The notes: generated by a model not told the origin, from the letters alone. DNA of 64,000 bases from Oscillospiraceae bacterium (GCA_902786285.1 CADABX010000001.1:1-64000); one strand, 5' to 3'; shown: positions 32,555-41,613, numbered from the stretch's first letter. Made by a program: numbers and translations.

Positions 32555-33256
32555 ATGAGCTTTATCGAATTTGAATCCGTATACAAGCGCTACACCGCCG
32601 GCGAGATCATCATCCCCGCCGTGGACGGCGTCAGCTTCCAGATTGAAGAGGGCGAGTTTTGTCTGATCGTCGGCACCAGCGGCGCCGGCAAATCCACCGT
32701 GCTGAACATGCTCGGCGGCATGGACAGCTGCGACGACGGCAAGATCCGTGTGGCCGGCCGGCTGATCAACAACCTGTCGAAGGACGATCTGATCAACTAC
32801 CGCCGCTACGACGTCGGGTTTGTCTTCCAGTTTTACAACCTCGTGCCGAATCTGACAGCGCTCGAAAATGTGGAGCTCGCCAGCCAGATCAGCAAAAAGG
32901 CGCTCAATCCGCGCAAGGTGCTGGAAAAAGTCGGTCTGCGCGAACGAATGGACAACTTCCCCTCGCAGCTTTCCGGCGGCGAACAGCAGCGCGTTTCCAT
33001 TGCGCGTGCGCTGGCCAAAAACCCGAAGCTGCTGCTTTGCGACGAACCGACCGGCGCGCTCGATTACCGCACCGGCAAACAGATCCTGCGGCTGCTGCAG
33101 CGCACCTGCCGCGAAACGGGTACCACCGTGGTCGTCATCACGCACAACCAGGCGCTCGCCGGCATGGCCGACCGCATCATCACCATGCGCTCCGGCCGTG
33201 TGGTCCAGATCGCAGTCAACGAACATCCGGTTTCGGTCGATCTTTTAGAGTGGTAA
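32555..33256 (+). CDS. ABC transporter ATPase, MacB/LolD type
   Basis: This 233-residue ATPase partners an FtsX-type permease. Walker [10 protein letters not shown] lies near residue 41, the Q-loop [17 protein letters not shown] near 90, the signature LSGGEQQR near 145 and Walker [13 protein letters not shown] near 165, all intact. AAGGAG precedes the ATG. The giant permease gene starts 10 bases after its stop. Such pairs export lipoproteins, peptides or toxic compounds, or transmit energy to envelope enzymes. Confidence 0.93.
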   Translation: MSFIEFESVYKRYTAGEIIIPAVDGVSFQIEEGEFCLIVGTSGAGKSTVLNMLGGMDSCDDGKIRVAGRLINNLSKDDLINYRRYDVGFVFQFYNLVPNLTALENVELASQISKKALNPRKVLEKVGLRERMDNFPSQLSGGEQQRVSIARALAKNPKLLLCDEPTGALDYRTGKQILRLLQRTCRETGTTVVVITHNQALAGMADRIITMRSGRVVQIAVNEHPVSVDLLEW

Positions 33257-33266
33257 GGAGAAGGAC

Positions 33267-36200
33267 ATGAACAAAGCGCTTTTTAAGGATACCTGGCGCA
33301 CGATGGAGCGCACCAAATCGCGCTTCATTTCGCTGGTTGCCATCGTGGCGCTCGGCATCAGCTTTTTTGCCGGCATCCATGCCACCGCGCCGGATATGCG
33401 CGATACGGCCACGCAGTATTATATCGATACCAACGCCATGGATCTGCAGGTCATCTCCACCGCCGGTCTGACCGACGATGACGTCAGGGTCATTGCCGGT
33501 ATTCAGGGTGTGGAGCATGTCAGCGGCGAAAAATTCGTGGACGGCGTGCTGCGTGTCAACGGAGAAAAGGTCAGCGAGCTCGACGGCTCGGAACTGACTG
33601 TGCGCGCCTATGGGCTGGATATGGCAAAGGCCGCCAACGCCTCACTCGGCACGGACGACCGTACCTTTATCAACCGGCCGCAGCTGATCGACGGCGCATG
33701 GCCGACGCAGGCCAACCAGTGCGTGGTGGACGCGAGCAATCTTTCCACCCCGGAGGAATTCGAGATCGGCGCGGTGGTTTCCATTGACGGCGCGGGCACC
33801 GATATTGCCGGTACACTGCACAACACGGAGTTTGCCATCACCGGCATCATCCGCACGCCGCTGTATATCAACTTTGAACGCGGCAACACGCAGATCGGCA
33901 CCGGCAAGCTCGGCACCTTTGTCTATATTCCGCAGGAAAACTTCAAGACCGACTATTACAGCAGTCTGTCCATCCGTCTGCAGGGTACCGATGCGCTTGA
34001 CCCGTATTCCGACGATTATCAGGCCTATGTCAAGCCCTATGTCGACTATATCAACTCCATCGCACAGGATTGTCTGACGCCGCGTGTGACGATGCTGCGT
34101 GCGCAGTACACCACCGAGGTGGAAAAGGGCGACCGCGAATACGCCGCCGCCAAGCAGCAGACAGACGCCATGATCAGGGAGGCGGAGGAGCAGGTCAAGA
34201 CCGTGCTCGACATGGCGAAAAACGGCGACGCCCAGCTTGCGGAATACAAGCGGCTGTATAACGAAAAAGCCGCCGAGGCCAACAGCAAGATCGGCCAGAG
34301 CAAGCTGGAGCATTCCACGCAGTTTGCCGCCTATGAGCAAAAGCGCGCCGAATATCTGGCCGCGAAAGCACAGGTCGACCAGTACGCCAACGCAGAAACC
34401 GATCTGCGCGCGGCACAAACGGAATACAACGTGGCCAACACCCAGGTCAACACCCTGATGACCACGGTGACATATCTTGAAAACCTTGTTGCCACCACCC
34501 GCGGTGCACTGACCAACCTGGACGAAACGCAGGGCAATCAGGTCAGCGGTATCATCAACCGCTTTGAGCAGTCGGGTCTTGTCGGCGCGGAAGTGGACCA
34601 GATCGTCAACTCCGTCCGCTCGCTCACCGCTGTGGGCACCGCGGAGGAAATCTCCGCCTATCTGGAGCCGCAATTGCAAACGCTGGAGCTGCAGCTTGCC
34701 AACACACGGCGCGAGCTGACCAACACCAAAGCCCTGCTGGCCACCAAAAAGGTGGAGCTGGACAACGCCAAAGCTATGGTGGAACAGCTCAAAACCACCC
34801 GTGTGCAGCTCGCCTCCGCCGAAACCCAGCTGAACGAAGCGGAAAAGCAACTGACCGGCGCCAACTACGATATTCAGATCGGCGAGCTGGACGTGCTGTC
34901 GCAGCTGTCGGATTACAAAAACCAGATCTCCAACTACGAGATCCAGCTGCAGATGGCAAAAAGCAAGGCCGGCACGATCGAAGCGGAGTTTGCCAAGCAA
35001 AAGGAAGAGGCCTACAGCAAGCTGCAGGCCGCAAAGGACAAGCTCGACGCCGCCAAGACGTTTTTGCTCAATCTCGACACCGCCAAATGGTATGTCTATG
35101 ACCGCGACGACGCGCTCAAGGGCTTTGAGGAATACGGCCGCACAGCCAACCGCACCGCCGCCATCGCCATGATCTTCCCGTGGTTCTTCTTCCTGGTGTC
35201 CACGCTCGTGTCGCTGAACACCATGACCCGTATGGTCGAAGACGAACGCACCCAGCTCGGCACCCTCAAGGCGCTCGGCTTCTATAACAAGGAGATCGTT
35301 TTCAAATACATTTTCTACGCCCTGACCGCCAGTGTGATCGGCGGCGTCGCAGGTTCGCTTTTGGGCTTTGTGCTGTTCCCATATGCGATCACCACCGCCT
35401 ACGGCATCATGTTTGAGCTGCCGCCGCTGCTGATCAAGTACCGGTTCGAATATGCGATCCCCGGTCTTTTGATCTCGATTCTGACCACTGTCTTTGCGGC
35501 CTACGGCGCCAGCTACAAGAGTCTGATTTCGCCGGCGTCGTCGCTGATGCGGCCGAAGGCGCCCAAGGGCGGCAAACGTGTGCTGCTCGAAAAATTCCCG
35601 AAGCTCTGGAGCTCCTTGAGCTTTACGTGGAAGGTCACATGGCGCAACGTGTTCCGCAACAAAAAGCGCTTTATCATGGCGGTCATCAGCGTATTCGGCT
35701 GCACGGCGCTGCTTGTCGGCGGCTTCGGGCTCGACAAGAGCATCAACACCGCATTGGAAGAGCAGTTTACCAACGAAGACAGCATCCTGCGCTATGATAT
35801 GCAGATTGTCACCAACGGCAGTTATGATACCACTGTGATGGATTGTGAGGCGCTGGACTTCGTGCGGTCAAGACCCGAAATCAAAGAAGCGAATCTGACC
35901 TTCATGAAGGTCTATAACACCACCAGCTCCGACAGCGACAAGCTGATGGAAACCTATCTCATGGTGCCCGAGGACGCGTCGGCGCTGCCGAACTATATCG
36001 ACGTGCGCGACGACAAGACCGGCGAATCCATCCTCCTGCCGCAAAACGGCTGCGTGATCACCAAAAAGCTGTCCCGCAATCTGGGCCTGCATGTCGGCGA
36101 CAACATCATCGTGAATCTCGACGACGACCGGCAGGTCAGCATCCCGGTTGCGGCAATCGCCGAAAACTACATTTTCCATTATCTGTATCTGACCAAAGAG

Positions 36201-36782
36201 GCCTATGCCACCCTCTTCGGCCAGCATCCGCAATACAACTACATCTCCGCCAATCTCGCCTATGAGCTGACGCCGGAACAGAAAGAAACCCTCGCCAAAG
36301 CCATGATGGCGGAATACTCCATCAGCGCCCTCGCCTATCAGGAAGACATCCAGTCCTCCTTTGACACGCTGTTCGACTCTCTGGGCTACATCGTCCTTGT
36401 GATGATCGTGGCCGCAGGTCTGCTGGCGCTGATCGTGCTGTACAACCTGTCGAGCATCAATATTCACGAACGGGTCAAGGAGATTGCCACGATCAAGGTG
36501 CTCGGCTTCAACGACAAGGAGGTCGCTGCCTATATCTTCCGCGAAAATATACTGCTGAGTATTTTCGGCACGCTGCTCGGTCTGCCCGGCGGCATCGGGC
36601 TGCACCGCATCGTGATCATGGTCGGTGAAGTGGATCTGATCCGCTTCGGCCGCGACGCCGGCATCATGGCGTTTGTGTGGGCAATCGTGCTCTCGATGGG
36701 CTTCACAATGCTCGTCAACCTGATCCTCATGCGCAACCTCAGAAAGGTTGACATGGTGGAATCGCTGAAATCCATTGAATAA
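33267..36782 (+). CDS. Giant FtsX-type ABC permease with coiled-coil ectodomain
   Basis: This 1171-residue membrane protein has a first membrane helix at about 22-42, an outer domain (about 43-280), and a long charged coiled coil (about 280-620, rich in ADLRAAQTEYN- and TRRELTNTKALLATKK-like heptads). Then come a first FtsX bundle (about 635-790), a further helix near 820-842, a second ectodomain and a final FtsX bundle (about 1035-1165). It works with the preceding ATPase. The coiled coil is long enough to reach through the wall, as in MacB-like or Bce-type systems and PcsB-associated FtsX, but it matches none exactly. No sensor kinase lies beside it. The substrate is unknown. Confidence 0.9.
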   Translation: MNKALFKDTWRTMERTKSRFISLVAIVALGISFFAGIHATAPDMRDTATQYYIDTNAMDLQVISTAGLTDDDVRVIAGIQGVEHVSGEKFVDGVLRVNGEKVSELDGSELTVRAYGLDMAKAANASLGTDDRTFINRPQLIDGAWPTQANQCVVDASNLSTPEEFEIGAVVSIDGAGTDIAGTLHNTEFAITGIIRTPLYINFERGNTQIGTGKLGTFVYIPQENFKTDYYSSLSIRLQGTDALDPYSDDYQAYVKPYVDYINSIAQDCLTPRVTMLRAQYTTEVEKGDREYAAAKQQTDAMIREAEEQVKTVLDMAKNGDAQLAEYKRLYNEKAAEANSKIGQSKLEHSTQFAAYEQKRAEYLAAKAQVDQYANAETDLRAAQTEYNVANTQVNTLMTTVTYLENLVATTRGALTNLDETQGNQVSGIINRFEQSGLVGAEVDQIVNSVRSLTAVGTAEEISAYLEPQLQTLELQLANTRRELTNTKALLATKKVELDNAKAMVEQLKTTRVQLASAETQLNEAEKQLTGANYDIQIGELDVLSQLSDYKNQISNYEIQLQMAKSKAGTIEAEFAKQKEEAYSKLQAAKDKLDAAKTFLLNLDTAKWYVYDRDDALKGFEEYGRTANRTAAIAMIFPWFFFLVSTLVSLNTMTRMVEDERTQLGTLKALGFYNKEIVFKYIFYALTASVIGGVAGSLLGFVLFPYAITTAYGIMFELPPLLIKYRFEYAIPGLLISILTTVFAAYGASYKSLISPASSLMRPKAPKGGKRVLLEKFPKLWSSLSFTWKVTWRNVFRNKKRFIMAVISVFGCTALLVGGFGLDKSINTALEEQFTNEDSILRYDMQIVTNGSYDTTVMDCEALDFVRSRPEIKEANLTFMKVYNTTSSDSDKLMETYLMVPEDASALPNYIDVRDDKTGESILLPQNGCVITKKLSRNLGLHVGDNIIVNLDDDRQVSIPVAAIAENYIFHYLYLTKEAYATLFGQHPQYNYISANLAYELTPEQKETLAKAMMAEYSISALAYQEDIQSSFDTLFDSLGYIVLVMIVAAGLLALIVLYNLSSINIHERVKEIATIKVLGFNDKEVAAYIFRENILLSIFGTLLGLPGGIGLHRIVIMVGEVDLIRFGRDAGIMAFVWAIVLSMGFTMLVNLILMRNLRKVDMVESLKSIE

Positions 36783-36797
36783 AGGAGTCTCCCAATT

Positions 36798-37646
36798 ATG
36801 CTTGTCAACATGAAAGACCTGCTGCTGCAGGCGCAGACCGCAGATTACGCGGTCGGCTCGTTTTCGATTGCCAACATGGAAATGGTGCGCGGCGTCATCG
36901 CCGCCGCCGAGGAGGCAAACGCGCCGATCATTCTGCAGATCGCCGAAGTGCGGCTGAACCACTCCCCGCTCGCCCTCATCGGTCCGCTGATGGTCGCTGC
37001 GGCAAAGGAAGCGAAGGTGCCCGTTGCCGTCCATCTTGACCACGGCCTGACGCTGCCGACGATTCAGCTCGCGCTTGACCTTGGCTTTACCTCTGTCATG
37101 TTTGACGGCTCGCATCTGCCGCTCGATGAAAACATTGCCATGACCAAGAAGGTTATCGAAATGGCAAAGCCCTACGGCGCTGCCGTGGAGGCGGAAATCG
37201 GCTGTGTGGGCGGCAGCGAAGACGGCTCGGTGGATATCGCCATGCGCTGCACGGCGCCCGCGGAGGCCGAGCGGTTTGCCAAAGAAACAAACGTTGACGC
37301 GCTGGCCGTCGCCATCGGCAACGCCCACGGCAACTACAAAGACACGCCGCATTTGCGGTTTGACATACTCGAACAGATCCGCACTCTCGTTTCGGCGCCG
37401 CTGGTACTCCACGGCGGCACCGGCATTTTGCCCGAGGAATTTGTCCGCTGCTATCACACCGGCATCAAAAAGATCAACATCGCCACCGCCACGTTTGACG
37501 CGGTGGAGCGCAGTGTGCGCGAAGGCTATGCTGCCGGCGCAATCAAGGGCTATTACGATCTGCACACCGCCGAGATTCGCGGCGCGTATGAAAACGCGAA
37601 AAAACATATCGAAATCTTTGCGACAGGCGGCCATGCCGTCTGTTGA
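36798..37646 (+). CDS. Class II aldolase, IolJ/GatY/FbaA family
   Basis: This 282-residue zinc-dependent aldolase has VHLDHG at 78-83 (His79, Asp81, His82), EAEIG near 131, GNAHGNYK with zinc-binding His177, LHGGTGI with His205 and the INIATAT phosphate loop near 228. It could cleave fructose or tagatose bisphosphate, or 6-phospho-5-dehydro-2-deoxygluconate as IolJ does. The last is favoured because iolC lies two genes downstream. It starts 15 bases after the ABC permease. Confidence 0.85.
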   Translation: MLVNMKDLLLQAQTADYAVGSFSIANMEMVRGVIAAAEEANAPIILQIAEVRLNHSPLALIGPLMVAAAKEAKVPVAVHLDHGLTLPTIQLALDLGFTSVMFDGSHLPLDENIAMTKKVIEMAKPYGAAVEAEIGCVGGSEDGSVDIAMRCTAPAEAERFAKETNVDALAVAIGNAHGNYKDTPHLRFDILEQIRTLVSAPLVLHGGTGILPEEFVRCYHTGIKKINIATATFDAVERSVREGYAAGAIKGYYDLHTAEIRGAYENAKKHIEIFATGGHAVC

Positions 37647-37665
37647 ACAGACGGGAGGAAGAAAC

Positions 37666-38862
37666 ATGAAACACGTTCGAAAAGCACTGTCCGTGCTTTG
37701 CTGTCTGCTGATCGCGCTTTGCACGGTTTCGTTCGCTTTTGCGGCGGAGTCGGCAAAACCGAAGCTGCAATTTTCCGCCGACGGCACGTTTACGATTTTG
37801 CATCTGACCGACACGCAGGACGACCAATACCCGGCAAAGCAGCTCCGTCCCTTCCTCGAACAGGCGATCGAAACGGCAAAGCCCGATCTGATCGTGTTTA
37901 CCGGCGATCTGGTGGAGGATCTGCGCGTGGGCGACAAGGGCACCGACGCCCGTCCGCTCTTTGACGGCGTTGTGACCTATGGGCTTACCGGCAAGGACAA
38001 GGCAAAAACGCACGAAAACGCGCTGAAAGCCGCGCAGGTTGTGCTGCAGATTTTTGCAGACAGCGGTGTGCCGTTTGCCATGGTGCAGGGCAACAACGAC
38101 TATAAAGTCAACGTATCCAACGAGGAATGGCTCGCATTTTACAACGGCTACAAAAATAATCTGACGCGCGACATGAGCACAAACAGCGACGGCATCGACT
38201 ACCGTCTGCCGGTCGTCGGCTCTGACGGCAGCGTGAAGCTGAACCTTTACTGCATGGACACCGTGACGGACGAGGTCAGCGCGGCGTCGCTCAACTGGTA
38301 CAAAGCCGACAGCGACGCGCAAAAGGAGCAAAACAACGCCACCGTGCCGGCATTCGTATTCCAGCACATCCCGGTGGACGAGGTCACAAACCTCTTTACC
38401 GTCTGCGACAAAAATGATCCCTACGGCGTGCCGGCTGCCAGAGACAACGGCATTCACTTTTACAAGCTCGCCGACACGGCCCGCGGCTATTTTGACACCG
38501 TCTATCAGAGCGACGGACAAAGCGACGAATTTGCCGCGTGGAAGGCGCAGGGCGACGTCTGTGCCGCCTTCTTCGGCCATATGCACCAGGACGGTTTTTC
38601 CGGCGTTTATGACGGCATCGAGTTGAATCTCACCTATGGCTGCGAATTTGCCAAAAGCGGGCCCTACGGGATGCGCGTGATCACGCTGCACGAAGACGAT
38701 ATTGCCGCTTACGGCAATCAGGCGTACACCTACACGGACGGTGCGTTCACCGCCGACCCGGATCAGGCGCCGCCCAAAACCACATGGCAAAAGGTGCAGA
38801 TGCTTTTCAGCAGTCTGCTTTATCTTGCAAAAACTACATTAGGAAAGGTTGTTCATCTATGA
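37666..38862 (+). CDS. Secreted calcineurin-like metallophosphoesterase
   Basis: This 398-residue exported phosphoesterase has a signal peptide (1-27, ending AFA-AES). Metal motifs are HLTDTQDDQ near residue 45 (D-x-H variant with Gln), FTGDLVED near 78, QGNNDYK near 143 (the usual GNHD His is replaced by Asn), FQHIPVDE near 229 and FFGHMHQDG near 302. The GNND variant is seen in some Icc-like enzymes. GGGAGGAAG precedes the ATG. Its stop overlaps the iolC start by 4 bases (ATGA), so the two are coupled, though one acts outside and the other inside the cell. Confidence 0.87.
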   Translation: MKHVRKALSVLCCLLIALCTVSFAFAAESAKPKLQFSADGTFTILHLTDTQDDQYPAKQLRPFLEQAIETAKPDLIVFTGDLVEDLRVGDKGTDARPLFDGVVTYGLTGKDKAKTHENALKAAQVVLQIFADSGVPFAMVQGNNDYKVNVSNEEWLAFYNGYKNNLTRDMSTNSDGIDYRLPVVGSDGSVKLNLYCMDTVTDEVSAASLNWYKADSDAQKEQNNATVPAFVFQHIPVDEVTNLFTVCDKNDPYGVPAARDNGIHFYKLADTARGYFDTVYQSDGQSDEFAAWKAQGDVCAAFFGHMHQDGFSGVYDGIELNLTYGCEFAKSGPYGMRVITLHEDDIAAYGNQAYTYTDGAFTADPDQAPPKTTWQKVQMLFSSLLYLAKTTLGKVVHL

Positions 38863-39875
38863 AGTACATCGAATTTGACCAAAGCAAGCCGCTTGACGTG
38901 ATCCCCATCGGGCGCGTGGCCATCGACTTCAATCCCACCGACATGAATCGTCCGCTGTCGGAAAGCTGCAACTTCAACAAGTATGTCGGCGGCTCCCCGG
39001 CCAACATTGCGGTCGGCCTTGCCCGTCTCGGCAAAAAGGTCGGCTTCATCGGCAAGGTCAGCGACGACCAGCACGGCGATTATGTGGTCAACTATTTTAA
39101 AAACGACGGCATCGACACGTCCAACATCTTCCGCGCACAAAACGGCGAAAAAATCGGCCTGACCTTCACCGAGATCAAGAGCCCCACGGAAAGCAGTATT
39201 CTGATGTACCGCGACGGCGTTGCCGATTTGATGCTGCATCCGAGCGAAGTGAGCGAAGACTATATCAAGAGCGCCAAGGCGATCGTCATCTCCGGCACCG
39301 CGCTGTCGCAGTCGCCGTCGAGAGAAGCCGCGCTCAAGGCGATGATGCTTGCAAAGAAGAACAACGTTGTCATCATCTTCGACATCGACTATCGCGCCTA
39401 CACCTGGAAAAACGCCGACGAGATCTCGATCTATTATTCCATGGTCGCCCGCAACGCCGACATCATCCTCGGCTCGCGCGAGGAATACGACCTCACGGAA
39501 GCGATCACCGGCGTTTGCAAAACGGACGAGGAAAGCGCCGCATTGTGGCAAAGCTACGGCGCCAAGATCGTGATCATCAAGCACGGCAAGGAAGGCTCCA
39601 CCGCCTATACCAACGACGGCAAGAGCTATTCCATCAAGCCTTTCCCCGTCAAGGCGATGAAGGGCTTCGGCGGCGGCGACGGCTATGCTTCGGCGTTCAT
39701 CCGCTGCCTGCTTGAGGGATGGGATATCATCGACGCGCTGGAATTCGGCACGGCGAGCGCCTCCATGCTCGTGTCCGCCCACAGCTGCTCGGCCGCGATG
39801 CCGACCGTGGAGCAGGTGGAAGCATTTATCAAGGAAGAGAAGGAACTCTACGGCGAAATGGTCGCCCGGGTATAA
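38859..39875 (+). CDS. iolC: 5-dehydro-2-deoxygluconokinase-like PfkB kinase
   Basis: This 338-residue PfkB sugar kinase closely follows the IolC pattern: DVIPIGRVAIDFNP near residue 14, KYVGGSPANIAVGLARLG near 44, DDQHGDYV near 68, SILMYRDGVADL near 109 and SGTALSQSPSR near 143. The catalytic loop reads GFGGGDGYASAF near 269, with Gly in place of the usual Ala (GAGD) but with the catalytic Asp kept. IolC phosphorylates 5-dehydro-2-deoxygluconate in inositol breakdown. No other iol gene except a candidate aldolase lies here, so the module is partial or serves a related acid. Confidence 0.85.
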   Translation: MKYIEFDQSKPLDVIPIGRVAIDFNPTDMNRPLSESCNFNKYVGGSPANIAVGLARLGKKVGFIGKVSDDQHGDYVVNYFKNDGIDTSNIFRAQNGEKIGLTFTEIKSPTESSILMYRDGVADLMLHPSEVSEDYIKSAKAIVISGTALSQSPSREAALKAMMLAKKNNVVIIFDIDYRAYTWKNADEISIYYSMVARNADIILGSREEYDLTEAITGVCKTDEESAALWQSYGAKIVIIKHGKEGSTAYTNDGKSYSIKPFPVKAMKGFGGGDGYASAFIRCLLEGWDIIDALEFGTASASMLVSAHSCSAAMPTVEQVEAFIKEEKELYGEMVARV

Positions 39876-39911
39876 AATACAGAAAAGATTCTTTCGAATA
39901 TTCACAAATTA

Positions 39912-39943
39912 TTCACACTTATAAAGAATACTTCCGCTATAAT
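39912..39943 (+). promoter_or_regulatory. Candidate promoter of the 36-residue peptide gene
   Basis: A perfect TATAAT (39938-39943) lies 35 bases before the small ATG. TTCACA at 39912-39917 is the best -35 but at a 20-base spacing, so the match is only fair. Confidence 0.4.
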
Positions 39944-39978
39944 GGAAGCGAAGAAAACGAAAGGAAGGAGAGACCGAG

Positions 39979-40089
39979 ATGATCACTGCTGTTTCCGTAT
40001 TCGTACATGCAATCATCGCGCTCGTCAAACTCGGTGTTCTTGGCATCAAGACAGACATCCTGCTTGCGAAGCTCGGCTTCATTATCTGA
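39979..40089 (+). CDS. 36-residue hydrophobic peptide
   Basis: This small gene encodes MITAVSVFVHAIIALVKLG (first 19) and ends LAKLGFII. It has AAGGAAGGAG before the ATG, a TATAAT upstream and a strong terminator 14 bases after the stop. Residues 4-20 could form one membrane helix, with a second hydrophobic stretch at 27-36 separated by KTD. Hydrophobic peptides this short are often type I toxins, membrane regulators or subunits. No antisense RNA is evident. The family is not recognised. Confidence 0.6.
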   Translation: MITAVSVFVHAIIALVKLGVLGIKTDILLAKLGFII

Positions 40090-40103
40090 GTCATTCAACA
40101 AAA

Positions 40104-40138
40104 AGATCCGCAGCGAACAACTGCGGATCTTCTTTTTT
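40104..40138. terminator. Bidirectional terminator
   Basis: The 10-bp perfect stem AGATCCGCAG (40104-40113) and CTGCGGATCT (40121-40130) has T-runs on both strands. It closes the peptide gene and the converging thioredoxin gene. Confidence 0.9.
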
Positions 40139-40144
40139 GGTTGC

Positions 40145-40456
40145 TTACAGCAGCATGCCGAGGATCTGATCCTTCGGCGCAAAGCCAACCTGCGTGTCGG
40201 TGCATTCGCCGTTTTTGAACACCATCAGCGTCGGAATGCTGGCGATGCCGAAACGCATGGCGAGGTCCTCCTCTTCGTCCACATTGACCTTGCATACCTT
40301 GACCTTGCCGTCATACTCGTCGGCAATTTCTTCCACAATCGGCGCCACCATACGGCACGGACCGCACCAGGTTGCCCAAAAGTCCACCAGCACGGGCACG
40401 TCGGATTGCAGCACTTCCTGCTCGAACATATCATTGGTCAGATTGATTTCAGCCAT
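40145..40456 (-). CDS. trxA: Thioredoxin
   Basis: This 103-residue cytoplasmic disulfide reductase carries the classic WCGPC site at residues 30-34, the buried Asp in LVDFWA and the cis-Pro in SIPTLMVF near 75, so it should be active. The ATG at 40456 has AAGGAAGG 9 bases upstream. The longer frame has no support. It is a single gene with its own promoter (40490-40517) and terminator. The reductase partner is not in the window. Confidence 0.95.
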   Translation of the reverse strand: MAEINLTNDMFEQEVLQSDVPVLVDFWATWCGPCRMVAPIVEEIADEYDGKVKVCKVNVDEEEDLAMRFGIASIPTLMVFKNGECTDTQVGFAPKDQILGMLL

Positions 40457-40489
40457 AGCATCATACCTTCCTTTTTTCTTTGTGTCTTT

Positions 40490-40517
40490 ATTATACCACA
40501 AAAGCCGAAAAAGTAAA
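40490..40517 (-). promoter_or_regulatory. Promoter of the thioredoxin gene
   Basis: On the minus strand TTTACT (40512-40517), 16 bases and TATAAT (40490-40495) lie 33 bases before the ATG. Confidence 0.65.
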
Positions 40518-40561
40518 GCTTTTTCAAAATTAAATTTTAAAAAATTTATAAACAGAAGAAG

Positions 40562-40588
40562 CGCCCGTGCGCGAAATGCGCACGGGCG
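40562..40588 (-). terminator. Hairpin after the small secreted protein
   Basis: The 11-bp perfect stem CGCCCGTGCGC (40562-40572) and GCGCACGGGCG (40578-40588) lies 12 bases past the stop. The following minus-strand sequence is only T-rich (CTTCTTCTG), so termination efficiency is uncertain. Confidence 0.6.
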
Positions 40589-40599
40589 ACATGGTTTTG

Positions 40600-41052
40600 T
40601 TAGCCAATCAGCTTCTGCACGCTCTTTGTCAGCTCTTCAAAATAAGTGGAGATCTGTACAAAGATCTTGTTCAGACGCTCAAAGATCGAAGCGAGGAAGG
40701 ACATGATGGTGATGTTGTCTTCATCGTCATACATCTTCGCATACTTTGCGGTATAGGATGTGTCCTCATTGACGACCGGCAGCGTATTGCGGTAATACTC
40801 GTTGCCGTTCGCGTCGACCCAGCCTTTGAATTCCCATTCCGGATCGCCGTCCTGTCTGGCCTTCGTCGGGTTCGGCGGGCCAACCGGAGACGTACCCTTG
40901 ACGGCAGCCACAGTTGCAAGCACCGTTGTGCCGTCTTCGTCATAGAACGTGACCGTTACGGTTTCGGCTGTTTCGTCATCCGCAAACGCGAAAACAGCCG
41001 CGAACGAGAAGAGCATGACGACGCACAGCAGAATTGCTAAACATTTTTTCAT
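40600..41052 (-). CDS. Small secreted protein with InlB-type repeat
   Basis: This 150-residue exported protein has a signal peptide (1-24, ending AFA-DDE). Residues about 30-105 match one Listeria/Bacteroides (InlB B-type) beta-grasp repeat: [37 protein letters not shown] and [10 protein letters not shown], quoted in parts. Residues 112-150 form an amphipathic helix ([16 protein letters not shown]) that may bind membrane or another protein. Single-repeat forms usually belong to surface adhesins, and this one lacks an anchor. A perfect consensus promoter lies at 41111-41139. Confidence 0.8.
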   Translation of the reverse strand: MKKCLAILLCVVMLFSFAAVFAFADDETAETVTVTFYDEDGTTVLATVAAVKGTSPVGPPNPTKARQDGDPEWEFKGWVDANGNEYYRNTLPVVNEDTSYTAKYAKMYDDEDNITIMSFLASIFERLNKIFVQISTYFEELTKSVQKLIG

Positions 41053-41110
41053 ACAAATTACCTCCGTAGTTGTGAGTCAGGAACGAACGGAACCGTTCCA
41101 TCTTGGTTTC

Positions 41111-41139
41111 ATTATAAAGGATTCTTTTGTTTTTGTCAA
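41111..41139 (-). promoter_or_regulatory. Consensus promoter of the small secreted protein
   Basis: On the minus strand TTGACA (41134-41139), 17 bases and TATAAT (41111-41116) match the consensus fully, so this gene is probably strongly expressed. Confidence 0.85.
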
Positions 41140-41222
41140 TAAAAGATCGGCAATCAAGTGTGCGGATTTTGTAAATGTTGTATGACAAAAACTTGTTTGA
41201 TTTTTACAAAAGAAGAAAAAGA

Positions 41223-41248
41223 CGGCTGCAGCCTGTCAGCCGCAGCCG
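41223..41248 (-). terminator. Terminator of the redox trio
   Basis: A 10-bp stem with one mismatch (41223-41232 with 41239-41248) sits 9 bases past the DUF1667 stop and is followed on the minus strand by TCTTTTTCTTCTTTT. Confidence 0.8.
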
Positions 41249-41256
41249 CAAAAGGC

Positions 41257-41613
41257 TTACGCTTCGTTTGTCGCAACAATATCCGCACCCGTGTCGCACA
41301 CGTTGCTGATCAGAATGTCGCCCAGCTTGATCGGCGCATCGACCACTTCGTTGTTGATCGCCGCCATGCATTCAAACATCTTGCCCTTCGGAATCGGCTT
41401 GCTCGTTTTGACCGGCACCACCGGAAGCGATCCGCCGTTGACCTTCAAGGTAGAGGTCAGCATACGCACCGGGTTGGTGCATTCGTCGATGGCGTATTTT
41501 TCGCCGCGCTTGCAGGTGTTGCCCGAAACGGAAAGCACCTTGCCGCTGTCGTCAAGTTCCACACGCAGCGCACAGCCGATGGGGCAGGAAACGCAAATCA
41601 TTTCACGGATCAT
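41257..41613 (-). CDS. DUF1667 protein, redox partner
   Basis: This 118-residue protein belongs to DUF1667, which regularly accompanies GlpA-like and NAD(P)/FAD oxidoreductases. An N-terminal CVSCPIGC (residues 7-14) plus Cys33 (GNTCKRG) and Cys45 (DECTNP) provide a likely iron-sulfur or zinc site. It may relay electrons from the two flavoproteins. Its ATG overlaps the upstream stop by 4 bases (ATGA), indicating a fixed stoichiometric partnership. Confidence 0.85.
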   Translation of the reverse strand: MIREMICVSCPIGCALRVELDDSGKVLSVSGNTCKRGEKYAIDECTNPVRMLTSTLKVNGGSLPVVPVKTSKPIPKGKMFECMAAINNEVVDAPIKLGDILISNVCDTGADIVATNEA

